Under the pieces are notes generated by a model. That model saw nothing but the letters and a program-made list of their open reading frames with translations. It ran no database searches and had not been told where the DNA came from. The position numbers were made by a program, and so were the translations under genes. A stretch of DNA of 64,000 bases from Acidobacteriaceae bacterium (GTDB taxonomy: Bacteria; Acidobacteriota; Terriglobia; Terriglobales; Acidobacteriaceae), in the NCBI GenBank assembly GCA_903642235.1, contig CAHJWL010000001.1, positions 424,302 through 488,301 on the forward strand, given 5' to 3'. This document shows positions 17,388 through 28,728 of this stretch, piece after piece (the first letter of the stretch is position 1; every line of letters starts with the position of its first letter).

Positions 17388-18719
17388 GTGATTAATCGTC
17401 GAACGTTTCTCTCCCGTGTGTCGAAGGCTACCTTTGCCGGAGCCTCGGCTCCGCTGTGGCTCAACCTCATCAGCTCGCAGGCCTTTGCGCAAGCGGCCGG
17501 CAGTTACAAGGCTGTGGTGCTGGTCAGCCTGCCTGGCGGGAATGACGGCAACAACACACTCATTCCAATGGACTCGGCCGAGTACAACGAGTACGCCACT
17601 CTTCGGGGTAACACTCTTGCGATCTCGCAGGGCACGCTGCTCGGGCTTGCGGGCAAGTCAAACGGCAAGAGCTACGCAGTGCACCCGTCACTCCGGAATA
17701 TTTCGTCCTTCTATAACCAGAAGCGAGCCTCGTTCGTCGCGAACATCGGGCCGATGCGCGCCCCGGCCACCAAGGCGCAGATCCTGGCGGATTCAACGCT
17801 GCTTCCGGAGGCGTTGCTGTCACACCCGCAGCAGCTGGCCCAGTGGGAAAGCGCGACGACGTCAGCGGCTCCGGTGACTGGATGGGGTGGACGCATGGCG
17901 GATCTGCTGACAACGCAGTCAGGGTCTCTTCCTGCGTTGATTGATGCCGGCCCGTCGAGCATCTTCACGGTGGGAAATGCTGTGCAGGGCATCGCGGTCC
18001 AGGCAGATGGCGGCGATCTGGTGGCGCTGCCGACAGGAATGGATGCGGCCATTCTGGCGGTGGCCCAGAGCGAGAGCCAGTCACCGAATGCCATCATCGC
18101 GCAGGCGGCGCAGTTGCGGGTGCTCTCGGCCAAGCAGCAGGTAGTGCTGCGGCAGGCGCAGGCGGCGGGAAGCGGGTTGCAGACCGCCTTTCCGGCGAGC
18201 GGCTTTGGCAATGTGCTGAAGACGATTGCGCAGGTGATGGCGGGGCGATCTGTTGTCGGAGCATCGCGGCAGATCTTCTATTGCACGCAGGGTGGTTACG
18301 ACACGCACCAAAATCAGTGGGCCGCACACGCGGCTCAGCTTGCGGACCTGGACGCGGGGCTAGGCGCCTTCATGAGTGCCCTTGATGAACTGGGTCTTAC
18401 GAACCAGGTGCTGGTGTGCACGCATTCAGACTTCAACCGAACGATGCAGGCGAACTCCACGCAAGGATCAGATCATGCCTGGGGCAATCACCAGATCATC
18501 CTGGGCGGAGGGATCCAGGGCGGGCAGGTGCTGGGGACGATGCCGGTACTGGAGTTTGGCGGAAGCTCCGATCTGGGCGCACTGGGGACGTGGATTCCGA
18601 CAACATCGGTGACGCAAATGACTGCGGGCGTCGGGGCGTGGATGGGATTAAGTCAGGCGCAGCTCGCGGGAGTGTTTCCCGACCTGGCAAACTTCCCAGC
18701 CGGGGCGCTGGTGATCTAA
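17388..18719 (+). CDS. DUF1501 protein with Tat-type signal
   Basis: The 443-residue partner of the DUF1800 protein. The N terminus INRRTFLSRVSKATFAGASA looks like a twin-arginine signal, which would mean export in folded form. The DUF1501 fold belongs to the alkaline-phosphatase/sulfatase-like superfamily. VVLVSLPGGNDGNNTLIPMD near the start, YCTQGGYDTHQNQ near 295 and the C-terminal SDFNRTMQAN with GSDHAWGNHQIILGG are the conserved segments with potential metal-binding Asp and His. The GTG at 17388 has AAGGGG upstream. A TTG at 17364 in the same frame would overlap the DUF1800 stop. Activity has not been assigned to this family as far as I know. Confidence 0.85.
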   Translation: MINRRTFLSRVSKATFAGASAPLWLNLISSQAFAQAAGSYKAVVLVSLPGGNDGNNTLIPMDSAEYNEYATLRGNTLAISQGTLLGLAGKSNGKSYAVHPSLRNISSFYNQKRASFVANIGPMRAPATKAQILADSTLLPEALLSHPQQLAQWESATTSAAPVTGWGGRMADLLTTQSGSLPALIDAGPSSIFTVGNAVQGIAVQADGGDLVALPTGMDAAILAVAQSESQSPNAIIAQAAQLRVLSAKQQVVLRQAQAAGSGLQTAFPASGFGNVLKTIAQVMAGRSVVGASRQIFYCTQGGYDTHQNQWAAHAAQLADLDAGLGAFMSALDELGLTNQVLVCTHSDFNRTMQANSTQGSDHAWGNHQIILGGGIQGGQVLGTMPVLEFGGSSDLGALGTWIPTTSVTQMTAGVGAWMGLSQAQLAGVFPDLANFPAGALVI

Positions 18720-18746
18720 GTGGGCTACGCCGGTCGCCGGAGCTTT

Positions 18747-19511
18747 TCACTGGCGGCCGGTGAAACGAAAGATTGCGCAGAGTTCATCGCCCGTAGACCC
18801 ATAGTCAGTCTGCGTCGCAATCTCCTTGAGATCGGCGAGATGGTCTTCTGTCGACATGGGTATGCGACCCTCCCAGAGGCAAGTGAAAGCGTTGCTGCGC
18901 TCAAGGACGGCGGCGTGTTCGGCGTTGACGTAGAGGATGTCGAACTCAGCGTGCCGACCAGCGCTGTGGGCCTCGATCGTGCGCAGAAAGCGACGCATCG
19001 CTGGAGCCTCAAAGGGATGGAAGAGAAAGGCGACAGTGGGTGTGGCGGGAAGAGGGATCGTCAGGGCGTCTCCTTCGATCACGCGGATGGGTGCGAGGCG
19101 ATCGGAGCCGTGGCCAGCAGCGGCGACGTTCGCTTGAGCGATGGCTGCGAGTGAGGGATTGAGCTCGATGCCGACGACCTCACGAAACGGATTCTGTGCG
19201 GCGAGGAGGAGAGCCCGGCCTTTCCCGCAACCCACATCCAGGAAGGTATAGCGATCAAGAGAAGAGGGCGGTGCCGTTCGTGTCTGCCAGAGCTCGAGGA
19301 GCGCAGTAAGGATGGAGGGGGCGACCGCGTAGTACGCGGTGACGAAGCGATCGGCGGCAGCGCCGGTGCGGAGGTCAGGAGCAGGAATAAGACCTCCGGT
19401 CTCCGTGCCGAAGCGGGCGTCGAAGGGGTGAACGGGAGGCTTAGTCTCATGCGCAGATAGATCGATGCGTGGGGTTGCGGGTGGAACGGCCCTGAGGCGG
19501 CGTGCGGGCAT
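18747..19511 (-). CDS. Class I SAM-dependent methyltransferase-like protein
   Basis: The 254-residue product has a Rossmann methyltransferase core. Motif I FLDVGCGKGRALLLAA lies around residues 90-105, the acidic end of strand 2 is in VVGIELNPSLAAIAQAN, and VIEGDALTIPLP follows, then FLFHPFEAPAMRRFL. No feature identifies the methyl acceptor. The ATG at 19511 gives a start outside the upstream DUF59 gene. The open frame extends further but overlaps that gene. The two genes and the TM-helix gene behind them run in the same direction and may be co-transcribed. Confidence 0.75.
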   Translation of the reverse strand: MPARRLRAVPPATPRIDLSAHETKPPVHPFDARFGTETGGLIPAPDLRTGAAADRFVTAYYAVAPSILTALLELWQTRTAPPSSLDRYTFLDVGCGKGRALLLAAQNPFREVVGIELNPSLAAIAQANVAAAGHGSDRLAPIRVIEGDALTIPLPATPTVAFLFHPFEAPAMRRFLRTIEAHSAGRHAEFDILYVNAEHAAVLERSNAFTCLWEGRIPMSTEDHLADLKEIATQTDYGSTGDELCAIFRFTGRQ

Positions 19512-19557
19512 AGAGTGTGAGGCTCTCGATGGTTCTGCCTGATGGTCAGGCGTTGCC

Positions 19558-19929
19558 TTAGCGGATCTGGACCAGGTTTGGATTGCCATCGAGACCCAGC
19601 ACACGCCGGCCCGCGGAGGAGATGTCGTTTGGCGACCAGACGAGTTCATGTTCGAAGACGACATCGGTTCGGCTTACAGCTTCAAGGCCGGCCAGCCGGT
19701 TGCGGATCTGGGCCGAGAGCTGAGCTACAGCGTCGTCTGTAGGGTTGGTCGCGGTTATGGCAAGACGGACGTGTACCTTCTGCGGTACGCCGGGAATGCC
19801 GGCTCCAGCGGCGTCAAGATCAGGCCGTACCTCCAGGCCGCGAACGAGGCCGAGATCGACAATATTGCAGGGTAGGTTGGGATCGTAACAGTCTCGGAGA
19901 GCATTGCGGATGTCGAGGGATGAGAGCAT
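19558..19929 (-). CDS. DUF59 / MIP18-family protein
   Basis: The 123-residue product matches the SufT/MIP18 family, whose members help assemble or deliver iron-sulfur clusters. CYDPNLPCNIVDLGLVRGLE near residue 12 is the family opening and VVFEHELVWSPNDISSAGRR is the closing motif. Oddly, the segment that usually reads like APGCGMG, with an invariant Cys, is TNPTDDA here, so that Cys is absent. An insertion of about ten residues (DLDAAGAGIPGVP) separates two strands. Whether it keeps Fe-S activity is uncertain. Confidence 0.78.
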   Translation of the reverse strand: MLSSLDIRNALRDCYDPNLPCNIVDLGLVRGLEVRPDLDAAGAGIPGVPQKVHVRLAITATNPTDDAVAQLSAQIRNRLAGLEAVSRTDVVFEHELVWSPNDISSAGRRVLGLDGNPNLVQIR

Positions 19930-19996
19930 TGCGTCCTCGAGAATAGAAGGCAAGGTGAAGCTGCGTGGTGTCGCGCTCTGGCAAACCCGAAGGGCG

Positions 19997-20023
19997 GAGT
20001 GACACCTCACGGAGGTGTCACTC
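19997..20023 (-). terminator. 12-bp perfect hairpin, possible terminator
   Basis: GAGTGACACCTC (19997-20008) pairs exactly with GAGGTGTCACTC (20012-20023) around a three-base loop. It lies 66 bases past the stop of the TM-helix protein gene, on its transcribed side, and upstream of the DUF59 gene. No clear T run follows in either direction, so a terminator or an mRNA-stability element are both possible. Confidence 0.45.
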
Positions 20024-20088
20024 GCGAGAACAGAGCCCAGGGCGACAGCAGATGCCTGCGAATCGCAACCGGGATAGGGTTGGCCCAG

Positions 20089-20886
20089 CTAGAAGTGCCG
20101 CAGGTTGCTGGCCGGGGTGGGTGTCGGCCGCGGGGCCGGGCTGTTAGGGTCGATCGTCGGCAGGCGATCAGCGGAGCGCTCGAGGGAGCGGCTGACGATG
20201 TCGCGAGAGCCGAGGCCCACCGCAAGCGCAAGCGTAAGAACGATTCCGCCGAACAGAATGCCGAAGGCAAGCTCGATGATGGTTCCGCCGATGCCGAGAT
20301 GATCGAGGATCATGGCACCGGTCAGTGTGAGCACCAGCCATTTAACGCCGAGTGAGAGAAAGCGTGCGTACTGCAGCTTGGCATTGACACCACCGATGAG
20401 CACGGAGCGTGAGAGGAAGCGAGCAAGGATGGTGCCGGCGGCGAGCAGGAAGAGGGCGCCGATGGAGTGAGCGACGTAGGGCAAAAGGAAGATGGAGACC
20501 TGTGAGCTGTTCGAGAACGAGGCGTCGAGCGCGGAGATCCCGATGACGAAGCCCAGCAGAACGCAGCCCCAGAAGACGACGCGAGTGACGAGAAGGGTGG
20601 GGCTGTGGGCGGGGGAGAAGTCAGAGAGGCTGGCGTTGTTATTGCGATTCAAGCGCTCATCAAAGTTGATCTTCACCAGGATACGGCGGAGCGCCACTGA
20701 AAGCAGAGCGCCGACGCCGGTCATGATGAGAACGGCAATCAGCAGCGAGAGAACGCCGGGAAGGAAGCTCGCCAACTTAACGAACGAGCGGTGCATGGAG
20801 TCACTGAGCGAATCGCCGACCTGATGCCAGAGGGAAGGATGCGCGACGACAACGGGATCATAGATGTTGGTTGGAACCTGCGGCAT
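20089..20886 (-). CDS. TM-helix repeat membrane protein, MscS-related
   Basis: The 265-residue inner-membrane protein has about five hydrophobic helices. The last, IIELAFGILFGGIVLTLALAVGLGSRDIVSRSLE, split over two segments, matches the conserved TM-helix repeat found in MscS-like channels and CmpX-type proteins. The pore-lining beta domain of true MscS is missing: only a short proline-rich tail follows. It may therefore be a membrane subunit rather than a complete mechanosensitive channel. The ATG has AGAGGAG 8 bases upstream. Confidence 0.75.
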   Translation of the reverse strand: MPQVPTNIYDPVVVAHPSLWHQVGDSLSDSMHRSFVKLASFLPGVLSLLIAVLIMTGVGALLSVALRRILVKINFDERLNRNNNASLSDFSPAHSPTLLVTRVVFWGCVLLGFVIGISALDASFSNSSQVSIFLLPYVAHSIGALFLLAAGTILARFLSRSVLIGGVNAKLQYARFLSLGVKWLVLTLTGAMILDHLGIGGTIIELAFGILFGGIVLTLALAVGLGSRDIVSRSLERSADRLPTIDPNSPAPRPTPTPASNLRHF

Positions 20887-20954
20887 TGGGTGTCTCCTCT
20901 GGGGCCGGTCGGGCGGCGCGTTTGTCTCTGACGTGTAACGGCATCGGTTGCAAG

Positions 20955-22157
20955 TTACGGATTGAAGCGGTCTGGCCAGCGCCAGCGCGAGACGAAGTAG
21001 GGCTTCTCGCTTTCAAAGGCAGCGGCGGTCTCTTCCACGTGCTGCTCGGGCGGGATGCCACTATCGAGAACGAGAAGATGGGAGGCGACCCATGCGAGGT
21101 AAAGAGGCGTAAGGGCGCCGAGCAGATGGCCGCGGTTAAGGGTGCGGAGGCGAAAGGCGAGGACGAAGTCATAGACCATGCGAGCCCACAGGGCCGCGGG
21201 CATGCGGAAGTCCGGAGCATCCAGCAGGGAGAGCTTCTTCAAGCCGAAGAGCGACTGCGGGGGCAGGACGAGCGACCAGATTTCGCGCAGGTTGGTATTG
21301 GCAACGCGGAAGTCCTCGATCAGGGCCTGCACATCGGCGGGTTCGTCAGTCTCGGTAGCAACGCGCGTGTCGGTGAGGGCTGGCTGGTTCGGACGGGAGC
21401 GCTGCCAGAAGGCGGCCTTGGCTTCGATGTCTGCGAAGAGTGAGCCGCCGATCTGCGCGAGAAGAGTATTAAGATCGCTGACCGAGGGTGGGGGCAGAGT
21501 GCGCGTACCGGCCTCGACCTGCTCGACGCGCAAACCGGCGATAGCGGCCTCTGCAACCGGCCAGAAGATGCCGTTTGCGACAGTGCTGGTCTTGTGGACA
21601 GCGGCCGAGAGGCGGTCGGCGGCACGGCGGGAGAGAGCAAGATCAAGCGCCAGCGGATAGCGCGGCTGGGCGTTGTAGAGCGAACGCGAGAGCGGGTAAA
21701 GCAAAGCAGAGTTGAAGAGACCCTCGCGCGGGCCAAGCTGGTAGTCCGGAACGCCAAGGTCGGCTCCGCCCGAGAGAACGGAGTCTGCCAGGGAGCGGAG
21801 GACGGCAGGCGCAAGTGAATGAGCCTCGGGACCGAGAACAAGGCCGGCTGTGGCGCCATGAAGCGCCATCTGGCGAAAGGCGCCGAGCAGTTCAGGAGGG
21901 GTCAGCAGCCAGGAGCCTGCGGTTACGGCAGTGTCACTGGGCGGCAGAAATGTGAGGTTTGATCCAAGCGCCTCGTCCTGTGGCAAATCATCGGGGGAGA
22001 TTACGAGGACGGATTGACCGCTGAAGGCCTCCGCCAGTGTGGCCAGGGTGGCGGAGAGACTTTCAGCCGAGGTGGACGAGAGCGCGACGAGCAGACCGCC
22101 GGAGGAAGGAGTGGCGAGACTCGGCGTGGGGAGCGTTGCGGCTTCAGTGTTGGCCAT
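20955..22157 (-). CDS. Glycosyltransferase-like protein beside treS-mak
   Basis: The 400-residue product resembles mannosyl-/glucosylglycerate-synthase-like GT-A proteins in the segment VPDYQLGPREGLFNSALLYP, then LSRSLYN and PLALDLALS, near residues 150-190. In that family Y.RxKYDG..TN..YPLTRALYG and a following QPIGGDFG-type stretch are usual. Here the acidic DxD-like and GGDFG parts are degraded (ALDLALS). The N terminus GGLLVALSSTSAESLSATL suggests a nucleotide-sugar fold. It is 46 bases downstream of treS-mak on the same strand, so a role in compatible-solute or glucan metabolism is plausible. It could also be a non-catalytic relative. Confidence 0.45.
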   Translation of the reverse strand: MANTEAATLPTPSLATPSSGGLLVALSSTSAESLSATLATLAEAFSGQSVLVISPDDLPQDEALGSNLTFLPPSDTAVTAGSWLLTPPELLGAFRQMALHGATAGLVLGPEAHSLAPAVLRSLADSVLSGGADLGVPDYQLGPREGLFNSALLYPLSRSLYNAQPRYPLALDLALSRRAADRLSAAVHKTSTVANGIFWPVAEAAIAGLRVEQVEAGTRTLPPPSVSDLNTLLAQIGGSLFADIEAKAAFWQRSRPNQPALTDTRVATETDEPADVQALIEDFRVANTNLREIWSLVLPPQSLFGLKKLSLLDAPDFRMPAALWARMVYDFVLAFRLRTLNRGHLLGALTPLYLAWVASHLLVLDSGIPPEQHVEETAAAFESEKPYFVSRWRWPDRFNP

Positions 22158-22203
22158 AGAGTGAATTTCGGTGATGCGATGCCGCCGCAGCGGAGGTCAG
22201 GGG

Positions 22204-25545
<3,342 letters not shown>

Positions 25546-25626
25546 GAGGACATGGTCTCCAGAACGATTATGATGCAAGCAAGAGATTTGTTGCTAGCGT
25601 AGCGCGTAGCGGACGACCGAGGGCCG

Positions 25627-26154
25627 ATGCAAACCGTACTGCGGGCTCTAAATCAATTGATTGCGGATGGGGTAATAGAGATCTATGCGATCGGCGGTGC
25701 CGTCGCTGCTGCTTTTTACATCACGGCTGCACAGACAGAAGACATTGACGCTTTCATGGTTCTTCCGACGTCTGCTTCAGGTCTGGTACTGCTTACGCCT
25801 GTCTACGAGGCGTTGACGGCTCTGGGTGGGATTGTCGAAGGGGAGTATGTCCGTTTCGGCAGCTGGCCTTTACAGATTCTGAGCGATGGGAACTCTCTTG
25901 TTGCAGAGGCTATTCGCGAGGCGGTCTCGGTTGCATACGATGGAGTTACAACCCGGGTCTTTCGACCAGAGTATCTCTGTGCGATTGCTTTACAGACGGG
26001 TCGAACGAAGGATCACCTTCGGGTCGCAACATTTTTCGAGCAGGATGCAGTTCAGTTGAAGCAGCTGCAAGCTGTTCTTAGGAGGCATGGTCTTGAGAAG
26101 GCGCTGCTGCGTATTGCACTCATGTTGCCATTGCCGATTCAGGAGGCGCTGTGA
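25627..26154 (+). CDS. Nucleotidyltransferase-like protein (AbiEii-type fold)
   Basis: The 175-residue product has the minimal nucleotidyltransferase signature: YAIGGAVAAAF around residue 21, then TEDIDAFMVL around 38, giving GG...TxDxD with the two metal-binding Asp. HLRVATFFEQDAVQLKQLQAVLRRHGLEKAL at the C terminus, in two segments, resembles the helical part of DUF1814/AbiEii-like proteins, some of which are toxins. It overlaps the following 67-residue gene by four bases (GTGA at 26151). The pair is oriented against both flanking trehalose genes, which suggests a later insertion. Substrate and toxicity are unknown. Confidence 0.65.
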   Translation: MQTVLRALNQLIADGVIEIYAIGGAVAAAFYITAAQTEDIDAFMVLPTSASGLVLLTPVYEALTALGGIVEGEYVRFGSWPLQILSDGNSLVAEAIREAVSVAYDGVTTRVFRPEYLCAIALQTGRTKDHLRVATFFEQDAVQLKQLQAVLRRHGLEKALLRIALMLPLPIQEAL

Positions 26155-26354
26155 TGGAGGATATCCGTCCGGAGGACAAGATGGCGTTCAATCTCCGGGC
26201 CAAGGCGTCGATGCGTGCGTATCTGCAGGCGAAGAGCTGGGTGGAGAAGGTTGAGTCGATTGAACGGATGAATGCTTTCAGCAAGATTGCTCGCGAGGCC
26301 ATGCGAAAGCGCATGGCTGAGGAGAAAGCGGCAAATGATAGCGAGGCCCTTTGA
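26151..26354 (+). CDS. Small charged partner of the nucleotidyltransferase
   Basis: The 67-residue, mostly helical, highly charged protein contains AYLQAKSWVEKVESIERMNA and then FSKIAREAMRKRMAEEKAA. It shares a GTGA overlap with the nucleotidyltransferase stop, which implies coupled translation. An alternative ATG lies one codon later. I do not recognise a named family. Size, charge and coupling resemble an antitoxin or regulatory partner, but that is inference. Confidence 0.6.
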   Translation: MMEDIRPEDKMAFNLRAKASMRAYLQAKSWVEKVESIERMNAFSKIAREAMRKRMAEEKAANDSEAL

Positions 26355-26428
26355 CCAGCAGCCTCGGACGAGTCTCCACCATGTGCACGCTTTGCCTCAG
26401 ACACCTTCAGGATGCATGACATGCCACG

Positions 26429-28450
26429 TTATGACTGCGTGGTGAGTCGAAAGACATGCGCCGGCATAACGGCCGGCCGTAGAGCGACGTAGTTGCTGCG
26501 ATCGTGCCAGGTGTATGTGGTGCCGCTGAGGAGATCTTCGACCTCGAAGTTCTGGTTGGCGGGGATGGCAAGAGCGCGCAGATCCAGGTCGATCCAGCCG
26601 CCCTGCTCCTGCGCCGGATCAAGGTTGATCGCGACCAGTATGGTGTTGCTGTGGTCCGCCGTGGACTTTGAGTAACAGAGCAGGTTCGGGTTGTCGACGG
26701 TGTGGAAGACGAGACGCTCATTGGCCTGAAGAGCAGGATTCGCCCGGCGAATTGCATTGAGCTTCGTGATCAGAGGTGTAAGCGAGGCCGGGGACTCGCG
26801 GTCCCACGCGCGGATCTCATACTTCTCGCTGTTGCGATACTCTTCGCTGCCGGGTTTCATCGGCTCATGCTCCCCCAGCTCAAAGGCGGGGCCGTAGATG
26901 CCGTAGTTGGCCGTGAGTGTGGCCGCGAGGATCACGCGCTGCATAAACATCGGCCGGCCGCCGGTCTGGAGCGAGCCGTGCAGGATGTCAGGCGTGTTCG
27001 GCCAGAAGTTGGGACGGAAGAAGTCGGAGACGGGCGGCTGCGTAATCTCTTCAAGGTACTGCCGCAGCTCAGCCGATCCGGTGCGCCAGGTGAAGTAGGT
27101 ATAGGACTGGGTAAACCCGGCTTTGGCAAGCGAGTACATGACGTGCGGGCGTGTGAAGGCTTCAGCAAGGAAGATGGCTTCGGGGTGATCGCGATGCACC
27201 TGCCCGATGACCCACTGCCAGAAGGGAAGTGCTTTCGTGTGCGGGTTATCGACACGGAAGATGGTGACGCCCTGTTTGACCCAGAACTGAAAGACGGTGA
27301 GAAGCTCTTCCCAAAGGCTGCGCCAATCCGCCGACTCGAAGTTAAGCGGATAGATGTCCTGATATTTCTTTGGAGGATTTTCAGCGTACTGGATGGAGCC
27401 GTCCGGACGGAGGATGAACCACTCCGGATGTTGCTTGACCCAGGGATGATCGGGCGAGCACTGGAAGGCGATGTCCATTGCAAGGTCGATCTTGTAGCCG
27501 GCACAGGCCGTTGCGAGTTTCTTGAGATCGGCGAGGGACCCCAGCTTGGCATGCACGGATGTGTGACCACCGTCCGCGGCTCCGATCGCCCACGGGCTGC
27601 CTTCGTCGCCGTCCTCCGCAGCGACGTTGTTATTGGGGCCCTTGCGAAAGGCTTTTCCGATGGGATGGATGGGAGGCAGGTAGAGAACATCAAATCCCAT
27701 CGCAGCGACCGAGGGCAGAAGCGCCTGCACATCGGCAAGAGTGCCGTGCTGCAAGGGCACAGGGGAAGCGGAGCGCGGAAAGAGCTCGTACCAGGACGAG
27801 AAGCGCGCGCGTTCACGATCAACCCAGATCTCAAGCTCCTGATCGTAGCGCGTGGCAAAGGAGAGATCAGGGTATTGCGCGGCAATCTCGGCGATCTCGG
27901 GCGCGAGGGGGAAATCGTACCGGGGAGCGTCCTGCTCGGCGAGCCAGTTCAGAGAGAGAACGACCTGCTGCAGCAGCTTGGCATCCCCGCCTTTTGCGCG
28001 GGCCGCTGTCTCCTCAAGTAGAAGCGCGCCGGAGCGCAGAGCAAGCGGAATGTTCTGGGGAGTCGCCACCGCATCGGGATGAAGGGGGTCCGGCTGACCG
28101 TCAATACGCTTGCGCAGATCCGAGAACCAGGTGTCGACATGATCGATCCAGGCTTGCACGGTGAAACGCCAGGTGCCGGGCTTATCGGCAACGAAGCTGG
28201 CAGAGTAGAGGTCATTGCCGAGCGCGGTCATAGGGGCAAAGCGCCAGCGACGATCGCTCTCGTGGCGAAAGAGAAGCCGGCCGGCGACGTGGTCGTGGCC
28301 GTCAGCAAAGAATGCGGCCGAGACGGTAATCGAATCTCCGATGGTGCGCTTTACGGGATAGCGGCCGCCGTCCACCTGCGGGGAGAGCTCTTCGACGATG
28401 ACACGGCGTCGGCCTTCTGCCGGCTTCGTGGGACGCAAACTCAAGGACAT
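26429..28450 (-). CDS. glgE: Alpha-1,4-glucan:maltose-1-phosphate maltosyltransferase GlgE
   Basis: GlgE (GH13_3) extends alpha-1,4-glucan using maltose-1-phosphate from TreS/maltokinase. The 673-residue length is typical. An N-terminal beta domain (about 1-110: VIVEELSPQVDGGRYPVKRT) is followed by a helical insert and the catalytic barrel. The nucleophile Asp is in IFRVDNPHTKALPFWQW (around residue 380) and the general acid Glu in IFLAEAFTRPHVMYSLAKAG. YTYFTWRTGSAELRQYLEE also lies in the barrel. The ATG at 28450 has AAGGAG 5 bases upstream and gives the conserved start. An upstream in-frame start would add 16 residues. It is divergent from the GH15 gene. Confidence 0.95.
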   Translation of the reverse strand: MSLSLRPTKPAEGRRRVIVEELSPQVDGGRYPVKRTIGDSITVSAAFFADGHDHVAGRLLFRHESDRRWRFAPMTALGNDLYSASFVADKPGTWRFTVQAWIDHVDTWFSDLRKRIDGQPDPLHPDAVATPQNIPLALRSGALLLEETAARAKGGDAKLLQQVVLSLNWLAEQDAPRYDFPLAPEIAEIAAQYPDLSFATRYDQELEIWVDRERARFSSWYELFPRSASPVPLQHGTLADVQALLPSVAAMGFDVLYLPPIHPIGKAFRKGPNNNVAAEDGDEGSPWAIGAADGGHTSVHAKLGSLADLKKLATACAGYKIDLAMDIAFQCSPDHPWVKQHPEWFILRPDGSIQYAENPPKKYQDIYPLNFESADWRSLWEELLTVFQFWVKQGVTIFRVDNPHTKALPFWQWVIGQVHRDHPEAIFLAEAFTRPHVMYSLAKAGFTQSYTYFTWRTGSAELRQYLEEITQPPVSDFFRPNFWPNTPDILHGSLQTGGRPMFMQRVILAATLTANYGIYGPAFELGEHEPMKPGSEEYRNSEKYEIRAWDRESPASLTPLITKLNAIRRANPALQANERLVFHTVDNPNLLCYSKSTADHSNTILVAINLDPAQEQGGWIDLDLRALAIPANQNFEVEDLLSGTTYTWHDRSNYVALRPAVMPAHVFRLTTQS

Positions 28451-28728
28451 AGGCTCCTTGCCAAAACTCGCTTTAGTACGTCGTGCGGCGCTTGACATGC
28501 TCGGGATCAGACGCGTCGCATCCGACCTCGAAGGGACATCCTGAACAGCAAGAATCAGGGTGCCAGTACACTCAGTGATGAGGGATGCAGTGAAGCCCGA
28601 AAGTGTTTGCTCCGGATGCAGAGCGCGCGGGGCTGGCGGACGGGGCCTGGCAGGACCACGTCGAGGAAGGGAAGGGACTGCATTCAGTGAGCGTACACGG
28701 ACAAACAGGAGCGCAGGCGGAGCCGGTG

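Noticed and set aside
28492..28497. Perfect TTGACA in the glgE-GH15 divergent region
   Set aside because: No acceptable -10 hexamer lies 16-18 bases downstream, so it was not called a promoter.
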